Positions 17,341 through 25,192 of a stretch of 64,000 nucleotides of DNA are shown here, piece after piece. The DNA comes from Hyphomicrobiales bacterium. Its GTDB lineage: Bacteria; Pseudomonadota; Alphaproteobacteria; Rhizobiales; Rhizobiaceae. The translations under genes were made by a program, and so were the position numbers. The notes under the pieces are model-generated. The model was not told the DNA's origin, made no database searches, and worked only from the letters and a program-made list of their open reading frames with translations. The stretch's first letter is position 1. Every line of letters begins with the position of its first letter. The DNA lies in assembly GCA_900469615.1 (NCBI GenBank), contig UBYA01000022.1, positions 89,029-153,028 of the forward strand, written 5' to 3'.

Positions 17341-18321
17341 CTATTTCGATTGCAGGAGAATCAGCACCTTGTTCGCCATGCTGTTGGCGATCGACAACGC
17401 CTGGATCCCCATCTGCTGGGCGGTTTGCAGGGCGCTCTGCCGCACCGACGCCTCTTCCATGTTCGTATCGACGAGATCGCCGACGCTGCTCTTGATCGCA
17501 TCGCTGAGCTTGGAAATATAATCCGACTGATCGTCGATATTCGACTTCATCAGCCCCAGTGTCGAATCCGCCGAGGTCGCGGACTTCAGGAGCGAGTTGG
17601 TGACATTGATCATGTCGGTCAGCTCGTCATCCGTCGTGCTGCTCGATATGGCGATTTCCGTCCCGCCGGCCGATGGCGTGCCGGTATCGGCCGCCAGGAG
17701 ATAGTAATTGCGGGCAGTGGTGCTGCCGCTGCCCGATGTGTCGAACGTGCTTGCGTCGATATTCTTCGTCAACAATCCCCGGCTCGGATCGGCCGTATCG
17801 ATCATCAGCGTCTCGGAGCTGTCGTAGCCGATGGTCGTCAGGCTGACCTGGCCGCCAGCGCCGCGCGTGAAATTGCTGATCACGGATTGCTGCGTGCTCG
17901 GCTGTTGTGCAGTGTTGTAGAGCCAGTTTTCACCGGAAAAGGAGGCCGACTGCGTGACCGATTGCAGCTGATTCTTGAGCTGCAGGATATCGGCATTGAT
18001 TGCATCCCTGTCGGTGCCCGGCTCTTTTGCCGAGACCAGCTTCGACTGGATCTGCGTCAGGAGGCTGACGACGGTATCCATTGCCGTGGATGCGGTATCC
18101 ACCTTGGAAGAGCCGACGCCGAGCGCATCCGAAATCGTTGAAAGGCTGCTCTGGTCGGAGCGCATGGTGGTTGCCATCGACCAATAGGTCGGATCGTCGC
18201 TCGCCGTGGCGATACGAGAGCCGGACGAGACCTGCTGCTGCACGACACCGAGATCTGTAGTGATTCCGCGCAACACGGTCAGCGCCGCCGACGCGGCAGG
18301 ATTCGTCGTCACATTGCTCAT
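17341..18321 (-). CDS. flaD: divergent flagellin FlaD
   Basis: This 326-residue flagellin keeps the conserved N-terminal helix region (residues 1-140, SSGSRIATASDDPTYWSMA, SASFSGENWLY) and C-terminal helix (ALQTAQQMGIQALSIANSMA). It differs from the other three in its start (MSNVTTNPAASAALTVL) and in a longer central region. Minor flagellins of this kind add to a filament built mainly of FlaA in rhizobia. The leader lacks the first box shared by flaA-flaC but keeps GCCTCATGC at 18380-18388 or so, near the second box position. Transcribed independently of flaC across a 258-bp gap. Confidence 0.9.
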   Translation of the reverse strand: MSNVTTNPAASAALTVLRGITTDLGVVQQQVSSGSRIATASDDPTYWSMATTMRSDQSSLSTISDALGVGSSKVDTASTAMDTVVSLLTQIQSKLVSAKEPGTDRDAINADILQLKNQLQSVTQSASFSGENWLYNTAQQPSTQQSVISNFTRGAGGQVSLTTIGYDSSETLMIDTADPSRGLLTKNIDASTFDTSGSGSTTARNYYLLAADTGTPSAGGTEIAISSSTTDDELTDMINVTNSLLKSATSADSTLGLMKSNIDDQSDYISKLSDAIKSSVGDLVDTNMEEASVRQSALQTAQQMGIQALSIANSMANKVLILLQSK

Positions 18322-18579
18322 CAGAAAATCCGTCGTTCCATGGGGACTGGCAAGCCGGGCCTATCCGGCAGCAACGTTCGGCCTCATGCCCGCCAGCGGG
18401 AGAACTCCCAGCGCGGCCCGTCGCTGAAGCAGGATCCGGCGACCGCTCCGAAGGAGAAGAAAAGGCCGGATTCTGCACAAGAACTGCAAATCAATTACCG
18501 GCAACGTTAACAAAAGCTTATGGGCGGCGACAAGAGGGAAATGCCGCCGCGCCATTTCAACGTAAGCTCCGGTCAAGGC

Positions 18580-19500
18580 TCACTTGAAGAGAGCCAGGAC
18601 ATTCTGCGCGCTGGTATTGGCGATTTGCAGCGACTGGATCGCCAGCTGCTGCTGGGTCTGCAGGGCCGACAGCCTGCTCGATTCCTCTTCCATATCCGCG
18701 TCGACGAGCTTGCCGACACCGGAATCGATCGTGTCGCTGAGCGTGGAGACGAAGCTGGTCTGCAGATCGATGCGGGTCGAAAGCGAGCCGAGCTGCGAGG
18801 CCGTGCTCGTCATGGCGTTGAGGGCGCCCTGAACGAGGTTCATCGCCTTGCCGATGTCGCCGCTCGTCATGTTGGTGATGTCGAGGCTGAAGACGGAATA
18901 GGATTTGCCGCTGATATTCTGCTTGCTCCCGAGAATGCCGGAGCTGGTGTCGATCGCGCCGCCGGACTTCGCGCCGAACAGGACATTGCCTTGCGAGCCG
19001 GTATCGAAGCTGTAGCTGGTGCTGTTGACGGAGACCGTGCCGTCATTGTTGCGCACGAAGGAGGAGACGACGGAGGCCGAGGCGCCGCTGGCCGCATACA
19101 TCCAGTTCTGCCCGGAGAAGGAGGCGGATTGGGCAATGCTTTCCAGCTGCTGCTGAAGCTGCGTGATTTCTTCCTGAACATCCGCCTTCGACACGCTGTT
19201 TTCGGTCGCCGCGACGAGCTTGTCCTTGATCTGCTGAACGACCGTGATGGCATTGTCCATCGCCGTATAGGCCGTATCGACCTTGGCCGCGCCCAGGCCG
19301 AGCGCGTCGGAGACTGCGGAAAGCGCGCTGTTGTCGGAGCGCATGGTGGTGGCGATCGACCAGTAGGCGGCGTTGTCTGCGGCTTTGGCGACCTTGTAGC
19401 CCGAGGAAACACGGCTTTGCGTATCCTGCAGGCTGGAGTTGATCGTGCGCAGAGTCTGGAGAGCGGACATCGCCGCGTCGTTGGTGAGGATGCTGGTCAT
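18580..19500 (-). CDS. flaC: flagellin FlaC
   Basis: This is a filament subunit of 306 residues. The start MTSILTNDAAMSALQTL at 19500 aligns with FlaA and FlaB starts; a longer frame to 19563 runs through the leader and is rejected. Conserved N-terminal (SSGYKVAKAADNAAYWSIATTMRSD) and C-terminal (LSALQTQQQLAIQSLQIAN) segments surround a variable middle. An AAGGGG ribosome site precedes the ATG. It is close to FlaA/FlaB but clearly more divergent. The decarboxylase operon is inserted between flaC and flaB. Confidence 0.93.
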   Translation of the reverse strand: MTSILTNDAAMSALQTLRTINSSLQDTQSRVSSGYKVAKAADNAAYWSIATTMRSDNSALSAVSDALGLGAAKVDTAYTAMDNAITVVQQIKDKLVAATENSVSKADVQEEITQLQQQLESIAQSASFSGQNWMYAASGASASVVSSFVRNNDGTVSVNSTSYSFDTGSQGNVLFGAKSGGAIDTSSGILGSKQNISGKSYSVFSLDITNMTSGDIGKAMNLVQGALNAMTSTASQLGSLSTRIDLQTSFVSTLSDTIDSGVGKLVDADMEEESSRLSALQTQQQLAIQSLQIANTSAQNVLALFK

Positions 19501-19903
19501 GGAAGGGTGCCCCTTGTGGCTGAATTTGGAAGGGACATTCCGGTCTGCGGCCGGGAACGGCAATCAGCCTCATGCTTGTTAACCGCCTCTTAAGAGAGGT
19601 TAACCAACCGTTGCGTTAGCAGCAACTGACAGCAAGATGGTTAATAAAAGGTTAACGCGATCGCTAAAAGTTAACGAAATCATACGGTCCGCCGGTCGGC
19701 GCGGCCGATGTCACCTACTCGGTTTCATGCCGTTTGCGCCGCGACATCGTCATTTGGCGCGCGTCGCGCGCCGCAAGTCAGCCTCGCGCCACCTTGGACG
19801 TCGTAGCATAGGGCGATCCGTCCCGTGTCGCGCGAGAAGCGGTCGGCATATTCGCCACCGCTTCGGCGGAATGTCGGCATGCCCGGCCATATACGAGGTT
19901 GAA
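19501..19903 (-). promoter_or_regulatory. flaC leader and promoter region (shared with the divergent decarboxylase operon)
   Basis: In the 403 bp upstream of flaC, several elements recur in front of flaB. GGACATTCCGG (plus strand) lies at 19533-19543, CAGCCTCATGC at 19565-19575, an inverted pair TTAACC/GGTTAA at 19579-19584 and 19598-19603, and CAGCAAGATGGTTAA from 19630. The last element ends 149 bp from the start codon, the same distance as at flaB. The first two boxes also occur before flaA. The right half (about 19680-19903) must hold the promoter of the plus-strand decarboxylase gene, whose ribosome site GAGG lies at 19895-19898. Confidence 0.6.
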
Positions 19904-21391
19904 ATGTTCAGTTTGCAGGATGCCGGGCGAGCGGCGGTCGATCGCCATGAGCGAACAAGCCTCGACCCGGACGACTGGCAGGCCCTGCGCAGGCAAGGCC
20001 ACCGGATGCTGGACGACATGTTCGATCATCTCCAGGCGCTTGGCACGAAGCCGGTCTGGCAACATGCCCCGGCTTCCGCCCGTGCTCTGTTCGATGCGCC
20101 CTTACCCGTCGAGGCCAGCGATATTGCGGATGTGCATGCCGTCTTCCGGGAGAGCATATTGCCTTACGGCAGCGGCAATATTCACCCCGGATTCATGGGC
20201 TGGGTCCAGGGCGGCGGCACGGTCGCCGGCATGCTGGCCGAAATGCTGGCCGGCGGGCTGAACGCCAATCTCGGCGGACGCGACCACATGCCGATCGAGG
20301 TCGAGCGGCAGATCATCCGCTGGATGCGCCGGATCTTCTCTTTTCCGGAAACGGCCGGCGGCATATTCCTGACCGGCGCATCGCAGGCCAATTTCGCCGC
20401 GGTGCAGATCGCCAGATGCCGCAAGCTCGGGCGTGACGTGCGCGCCGCCGGCCTGTCTGACGAATCCCGGCTCGTGGCCTACGCATCGAGCGAGGTGCAT
20501 GGATGCGTCCCTCGCGCCTTCGAAATGTCCGGTATCGGCAGCAACCGGCTGCGGCGCATTGCCGTCAACGCCCTCGGCCAGATCGATGTCGAGGCGTTGC
20601 AACAGGCAATCCTCAGCGACAGGCAGGAAGGCTTCCTGCCGTTCCTCGTCATCGGCAGTGCAGGGACGGTCAATACCGGCGCCGTCGACAATCTCGCCGC
20701 CCTTCGGCATGTCGCCGACACTCACGACCTTCATTTCCACGTCGACGGCGCACTCGGGGCGCTCGGCGTTCTCAGCCCGGATCTGGCCCACCTGTTCGCC
20801 GGAATCGAGAGCTGCGATTCGCTCGCCTTCGACTTCCACAAATGGGGCCAGGTGCCCTACGACGCCGGCTTCCTTCTCGTGCGCGACGCAGAGTGGCAGC
20901 GACAGACCTTTGCCTCGGATGCCGCCTATCTCAGCCGCGCGGCCACCGGCCTTGCAGGCGGAGACTGGTGGCCTTGCGATTACGGACCCGACCTGTCGCG
21001 CGGCTTCAGGGCGCTGAAGACCTGGTTTACCCTTAAAACCTATGGCGTCAGAGCATTGGGGGACGCCATGAGCGCCAATTGCATGCTGGCGCGCAGGCTG
21101 GCGCAGCGGATCGAGCAGGAACCTGCGCTGAAACTGCTCGCACCCGTCGCCCTCAACATCGTCTGCTTCGCCTATGTCGGAGCGGACGGCACGATGCCAT
21201 CCTCCATCAACTCCCATATCGTCGAGCGTCTCCACGCCGAAGGCCGCGTCGCCCCGTCCCTCACCCATCTGAACGGGCAGCCGGCCATCCGCGCCGCGAT
21301 CGTGAATCACCGGACGCGGCAGACGGATATCGACGCACTCGTTGAAAGCGTTTTGACAATCGGTTCCCGACAGGATCTCCCTCAATGCTGA
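19904..21391 (+). CDS. pyridoxal-phosphate-dependent group II amino-acid decarboxylase
   Basis: The 495-residue enzyme belongs to the aromatic-amino-acid/glutamate decarboxylase-type family, which converts an L-amino acid to its amine and CO2. The PLP lysine is Lys313 in FDFHKWGQVPYDAGF, and the PLP-binding Asp is Asp281 in HVDGALGA. Earlier landmarks are HPGFMGWVQGGG near residues 94-105 and FLTGASQANFAA near 155-166. The ATG at 19904 has GAGG before it; longer frames run into the flaC promoter region. It overlaps the ATP-grasp gene by seven bases and is opposite to the flagellins. The substrate cannot be read from sequence. Its presence between flaB and flaC is unusual. Confidence 0.88.
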   Translation: MFSLQDAGRAAVDRHERTSLDPDDWQALRRQGHRMLDDMFDHLQALGTKPVWQHAPASARALFDAPLPVEASDIADVHAVFRESILPYGSGNIHPGFMGWVQGGGTVAGMLAEMLAGGLNANLGGRDHMPIEVERQIIRWMRRIFSFPETAGGIFLTGASQANFAAVQIARCRKLGRDVRAAGLSDESRLVAYASSEVHGCVPRAFEMSGIGSNRLRRIAVNALGQIDVEALQQAILSDRQEGFLPFLVIGSAGTVNTGAVDNLAALRHVADTHDLHFHVDGALGALGVLSPDLAHLFAGIESCDSLAFDFHKWGQVPYDAGFLLVRDAEWQRQTFASDAAYLSRAATGLAGGDWWPCDYGPDLSRGFRALKTWFTLKTYGVRALGDAMSANCMLARRLAQRIEQEPALKLLAPVALNIVCFAYVGADGTMPSSINSHIVERLHAEGRVAPSLTHLNGQPAIRAAIVNHRTRQTDIDALVESVLTIGSRQDLPQC

Positions 21392-22647
21392 TGACCAAAG
21401 CCCCGCCTACCGACCCGGCCCTGTTGAACACGCCGGACGCCGCTCGAATTCTCGGCATGCAGCGAATCGTCTCGCTCGTCTATGCCGGCCATGACGTGAC
21501 GTCGCTATGGAACGAGCTCATGCAGCGCGTGACGACGGATCCGGCAGATGCGGCCGCACTTCTGGACATGGCGACCATACTGCAAACGCTCAGCCGCAAG
21601 GACGAGGCCCGCCAGATCCTGAGGAGCGCCGTGCAGCTTCGCCGCGACTTCTGCGTCGTCCATGGCAACGGCACGGGACCGCGGCTGCTGGCTTTCGTCA
21701 CGGAAGGCGACTTCATGGCCAATACCCCGCTCGATTTCCTGCTGGCGGGCAGCGACTGCGTGCTGTGGCTGCACTATGTCGACCTGGACACCACGGCCCT
21801 CACCGATCTGCCGGACCATGACGTAGCCTTCATGGCGATCGGTGAATCGAGCGAAAACACTCCCCTGCTCGCCCATATGCAAGGGCTGCTGGCTGGGTTC
21901 GACGGTCCGGTGATGAACCGCGATCCGGCACTGATCGCCAGGCTCACCCGCGATGGGGTGAGCGGAATGCTGGCCGGCGAGCCGTCCATCCTGTCACCGG
22001 CCACCCATCGCCTGTCGCGTGCCGATCTTGCAGCGATCGGCGCGGGAATCCGCCAACTCGAAGACTGCGCCCCGGGGCTCTCCTTCCCACTCGTCGTGCG
22101 CCCGATCAGCACGCATGCGGGCAACGGAATGGAGCGCATCACCGATCCGGCCGGACTGGCGGCCTTTCTGGAGACGCAGTCCGCCCAGGAGCTCTATGTC
22201 GCGCCATTCATCGATTTTCGCGGTTCCGACGGCCTCTACAACAAGCAAAGGGTCGTCTTCATCAACGGCAGGGCCTTTGCCAGCCATATGGCGCTGTCGG
22301 AGCACTGGATCGTACACTATCTGAGCGCCGGCATGGCGCAGAGCGCGGAAAAGCGCGCCGTCGAGCAGGCGTGGATGGAGAATTTCGACCACGATTTCGC
22401 AGTTCGCCACCGCGAAAGCTTCGCTGCCCTTTGCCGCCATATCGGGCTCGACTATTTCGGCATCGATTGCGCGGAACTTCCCGACGGCCGCCTGCTGGTA
22501 TTCGAGCTCGACGTCGCAATGGTGGTTCACAATATGGACGACCCCATCGTCTACCCCTACAAGCAGGTTGCGATGCGCAAGCTCTTCGATGGCTTCGTCG
22601 ATGCCGTCCGGCACCGGGCCACAGCGGCGCTCGCAATCGCCTCCTAG
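21385..22647 (+). CDS. ATP-grasp ligase-like protein with N-terminal helical (TPR-like) region
   Basis: Residues 45-90 look like a tetratricopeptide-type helical pair (PADAAALLDMATILQTLSRKDEARQIL). The C-terminal part resembles RimK/glutathione-synthase-type ATP-grasp enzymes: FPLVVRPISTHAG near residue 233, ELYVAPFIDF near 269, and GIDCAELPDGRLLVFELD near 369-386 with acidic residues suited to bind metal-ATP. Such enzymes join a carboxylate to an amine. The start at 21385 lies inside the decarboxylase stop region (an ATG at 21391 is equally possible), so the two are coupled. An inferred scheme is decarboxylation to an amine and then amide formation; substrates are unknown. Confidence 0.72.
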   Translation: MLMTKAPPTDPALLNTPDAARILGMQRIVSLVYAGHDVTSLWNELMQRVTTDPADAAALLDMATILQTLSRKDEARQILRSAVQLRRDFCVVHGNGTGPRLLAFVTEGDFMANTPLDFLLAGSDCVLWLHYVDLDTTALTDLPDHDVAFMAIGESSENTPLLAHMQGLLAGFDGPVMNRDPALIARLTRDGVSGMLAGEPSILSPATHRLSRADLAAIGAGIRQLEDCAPGLSFPLVVRPISTHAGNGMERITDPAGLAAFLETQSAQELYVAPFIDFRGSDGLYNKQRVVFINGRAFASHMALSEHWIVHYLSAGMAQSAEKRAVEQAWMENFDHDFAVRHRESFAALCRHIGLDYFGIDCAELPDGRLLVFELDVAMVVHNMDDPIVYPYKQVAMRKLFDGFVDAVRHRATAALAIAS

Positions 22648-22699
22648 GCAGCTCGGAAAAGGTGCGCAGCGGTCGACCGCGAGCAGGCACCGGATCCAA

Positions 22700-22731
22700 A
22701 AAGAAAACCGCGCCTTCCGGAGAAGGCGCGG
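22700..22731 (-). terminator. intrinsic terminator after flaB
   Basis: A 10-bp stem (arms 22708-22717 and 22722-22731, CCGCGCCTTC with its complement, four-base loop) lies about 50 bp past the flaB stop and is followed on the minus strand by TTTTCTTTTT. It sits between the ends of two convergent genes and may also slow read-through from the ATP-grasp gene. Confidence 0.82.
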
Positions 22732-22779
22732 CGAAATCTTCGCTTGCGATCACACGGCGCGTGGCGCCGGTTCTTCCCG

Positions 22780-23691
22780 TTAGCGGAAGAGCGACAGGAT
22801 CGACTGGGTCGAGGAGTTCGCGATCGACAGCGACTGAACGGCCAGCTGCTGCTGCGTCTGCAGAGCGGAGAGCTTGCTCGATTCCTGTTCCATGTCTGCG
22901 TCCACCAGCTTGCCGACGCCCGATTCGATCGAGTCGGAGAGCGAGGAGGCGAAGCTCGTCTGCAGGTCGATGCGGCTGGAGACCGAACCGAGCTTGGAAC
23001 CCAGGCTGGTCATGGAGTTCAGAGCGGTCTGAACCATGTTGAGCGCGCTGGAGATCTGGCCGCCGGTCATGTTGGTGATATCGAGGCTGAAGACCGAAGC
23101 GCCGACCGTGGTGTTCTGTGTGCCAAGGATACCCGAAGAGGTATCGATCGTGCCGTTGTTCGAACCGAACAGAACGTTGCCGGTTGCGCCGGAGTCGAAC
23201 TCGTAGGAGCTCGTGCTGATGGAAACGGTGCCGTTGGTGCCGCGGATGAAGGACGAGACGACCGAGGCGGAATCGCCGCTCTTGGCCATGACCCAGTTTT
23301 CGCCGTTGAACGAAGCCGACTGGGCGACGCTCTGCAACTGCTGCTGAAGCTGCGTGATTTCTTCCTGGATGGACTTCTTGTCGACCGACGGTTCCATGGC
23401 CGTGGCGAGCTTGTCCTTGATCTGGCCGACGATGTCGATGGCGCTGGTGACGGCGGTGGTTGCGGTGTCGACCTTGGCTGCACCCAGGCCGAGAGCATCG
23501 GAAACGGCGCCGATGGCGCTGTTGTCGGACTTCATGCTGGTGGCGATCGACCAGTAGGCGGCGTTGTCGGAAGCCTTGGAGATGCGCAGGCCGGAAGAAA
23601 CGGCGTTCTGCGTGTCCTGCAGATCGGAGCCGATGGAGCGCAGCGTCTGGAGGGCTGCCATTGCGGCGTTATTGGTAAGAATGCTCGTCAT
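22780..23691 (-). CDS. flaB: flagellin FlaB
   Basis: This 303-residue filament subunit is nearly identical to FlaA in its N-terminal 70 residues (SSGLRISKASDNAAYWSIATSMKSD) and in its C-terminal 90 residues (FASSLSDSIESGVGKLVDADMEQESSK region). The two differ mainly in the central part (GSNNGTIDTSSGILGTQNTT here). Such near-identity in tandem points to duplication with ongoing gene conversion. An AAAGGGG ribosome site precedes the ATG. It has its own leader and terminator, so it is probably monocistronic. Confidence 0.95.
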   Translation of the reverse strand: MTSILTNNAAMAALQTLRSIGSDLQDTQNAVSSGLRISKASDNAAYWSIATSMKSDNSAIGAVSDALGLGAAKVDTATTAVTSAIDIVGQIKDKLATAMEPSVDKKSIQEEITQLQQQLQSVAQSASFNGENWVMAKSGDSASVVSSFIRGTNGTVSISTSSYEFDSGATGNVLFGSNNGTIDTSSGILGTQNTTVGASVFSLDITNMTGGQISSALNMVQTALNSMTSLGSKLGSVSSRIDLQTSFASSLSDSIESGVGKLVDADMEQESSKLSALQTQQQLAVQSLSIANSSTQSILSLFR

Positions 23692-23840
23692 GATATTTGC
23701 CCCTTTTGGCAGTGGTTAAATAAGGGACATTCCGGACCTAAAACCGGTAACGGCATTCAGCATCATGCCTGTTAACCAAATCAGTTAAGGTTAACTCGCC
23801 GCTTCGATGGTCTTAAGAAACAGCAATATGGTTAAGAAAA
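23692..23840 (-). promoter_or_regulatory. flaB leader with conserved boxes
   Basis: The leader carries GGACATTCCGG (plus strand) at 23725-23735, CAGCATCATGC at 23758-23768, the inverted pair TTAACC/GGTTAA at 23772-23777 and 23789-23794, and CAGCAATATGGTTAAG from 23821. The distances to the start codon (34, 67, 81 and 130-149 bp) match those at flaC within two bases. Conservation at fixed spacing suggests function in the mRNA leader or promoter. FlbT is a candidate binder, by inference from Caulobacter. Confidence 0.65.
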
Positions 23841-23865
23841 CCTGAACTGCTTTTGGCCGGAAAAT

Positions 23866-23896
23866 ATAAAAAAAACCGCGCCTTAGGGAGGCGCGG
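23866..23896 (-). terminator. intrinsic terminator after flaA
   Basis: An 8-bp GC-rich stem (arms 23876-23883 and 23889-23896, CCGCGCCT and AGGCGCGG) is followed on the minus strand by a run of eight T residues and more T-rich sequence. It lies about 50 bp past the flaA stop and immediately upstream of the flaB control region. Confidence 0.85.
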
Positions 23897-23947
23897 TTAA
23901 CGTCTTGTTTAGGATTGTCGTCCAACGCGCTGCGTTGGCGCTTCCCG

Positions 23948-24862
23948 TTAGCGGAAGAGCGACAGGATCGACTGGGTCGAGGAGTTTGCGATCGACAGCG
24001 ACTGAACGGCCAGCTGCTGCTGCGTCTGCAGAGCGGAGAGCTTGCTCGATTCCTGTTCCATGTCGGCGTCCACCAGCTTGCCGACGCCCGACTGGATCGA
24101 GTCGGAGAGCGAGGAGGCGAAGCTCGTCTGCAGGTCGATACGGCTGGAGATGGAGCCCAGCTTCGAACCCAGGCTGGTCATGGAGTTCAGAGCGGTCTGA
24201 ACCATGTTGAGCGCGCTGGAGATCTGGCCGCCGGTCATGTTGCTGATGTCGAGGCTGAAGACCGAAGCGCCGACCGTGCTGTCAACCTTGCCAAGGATAC
24301 CCGAAGAGGTATCGATCGTGCCATTGGCATTCGCGCCGAACAGGACGTTGCCGGTTGCGCCGGAGTCGAACTCGTAGGAGGCTGTGCTGACGGAAACGGT
24401 GCCGTTGGTGCCGCGGATGAAGGACGAGACGACCGAGGCGGAATCGCCGCCCTTGGCCATGACCCAGTTTTCGCCGTTGAACGAAGCCGACTGGGCGACG
24501 CTCTGCAGCTGCTGCTGAAGCTGGCCGATTTCTTCCTGAACGGAGTTCTTGTCGACCGAGCCTTCCATGGCGGTGGCAAGCTTGTCCTTGATCTGGCCGA
24601 CGATGTCGATGGCGCTGCTGACGGCGGTCGATGCAGTGTCGACCTTGGCTGCACCCAGGCCGAGAGCGTCGGAAACGGCGCCGATGGCGCTGTCGTCGGA
24701 CTTCATGCTGGTGGCGATCGACCAGTAGGCGGCGTTGTCGGAGGCCTTGGAGATGCGCAGGCCGGAAGAAACAGCGTTCTGCGTGTCCTGCAGGCTGCTG
24801 CTGATGCCGCGCAGCGTCTGGAGGGCGGCCATTGCGGAATTGTTGGTGATAACGCTAGTCAT
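23948..24862 (-). CDS. flaA: flagellin FlaA (probable principal flagellin)
   Basis: This 304-residue flagellin is first in the tandem array and starts MTSVITNNSAMAALQTL at 24862; a longer frame to 24997 runs through the leader. It shares the N- and C-terminal D0/D1 helices with FlaB almost residue for residue. The middle segment (GANANGTIDTSSGILGKVDST) is the main difference. In rhizobia FlaA is the essential filament subunit and the others assist; that role is applied here by position. An AGGGGAC ribosome site precedes the ATG. The divergent neighbour is a GT41 glycosyltransferase that may modify it. Confidence 0.95.
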   Translation of the reverse strand: MTSVITNNSAMAALQTLRGISSSLQDTQNAVSSGLRISKASDNAAYWSIATSMKSDDSAIGAVSDALGLGAAKVDTASTAVSSAIDIVGQIKDKLATAMEGSVDKNSVQEEIGQLQQQLQSVAQSASFNGENWVMAKGGDSASVVSSFIRGTNGTVSVSTASYEFDSGATGNVLFGANANGTIDTSSGILGKVDSTVGASVFSLDISNMTGGQISSALNMVQTALNSMTSLGSKLGSISSRIDLQTSFASSLSDSIQSGVGKLVDADMEQESSKLSALQTQQQLAVQSLSIANSSTQSILSLFR

Positions 24863-25192
24863 TGAGTGTCCCCTGGAAACTGAATACGAAAGGAGGACAT
24901 ACCGGACTGGGAATACCGGCGATGACGGAGCAGCTTCATGCCCCTCGATCCAATTTCCTGGAGGACCAAACCCGTCATGTCGCGAGGAAAGTCGCACCCA
25001 TTGCTTGCGAATTTCTTAACCGGGGGCAGCGGCAGACTTTCTATCCGGAACGTGGCTAAAAATTCGTAAAGGCAATTTCGACCGTTGCTTCGGTTTCAGG
25101 CAAGCTACGTGAGAGATCATCACGCGAATCCATGATGCCGGCCCTCGACCTTCGGCGGGAGCCGCTCACCATATCGCTCGGAGTTCTCGCTC
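24863..25192. promoter_or_regulatory. flaA leader and divergent promoter region to the GT41 gene
   Basis: This 330-bp gap separates flaA (leftward) from the glycosyltransferase (rightward). The flaA leader repeats two boxes seen at flaB and flaC: GGACATACCGG at 24895-24905 (33 bp from the start) and CAGCTTCATGC at 24931-24941 (69 bp). The farther TTAACC inverted pair and the CAGCAA element are not clearly present. A GGAG lies nine bases before the GTG start of the glycosyltransferase. No further structure was seen. Confidence 0.55.

Noticed and set aside
18523..18548. Inverted GGCGGC/GCCGCC as terminator after flaC
   Set aside because: The arms are only 6 bp with a 14-base loop; too weak to list although a T-rich stretch follows.
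22780..24862. Long near-identical direct repeats that could suggest a mobile element or repeat array
   Set aside because: They are explained by the paralogous flagellin genes flaA and flaB.
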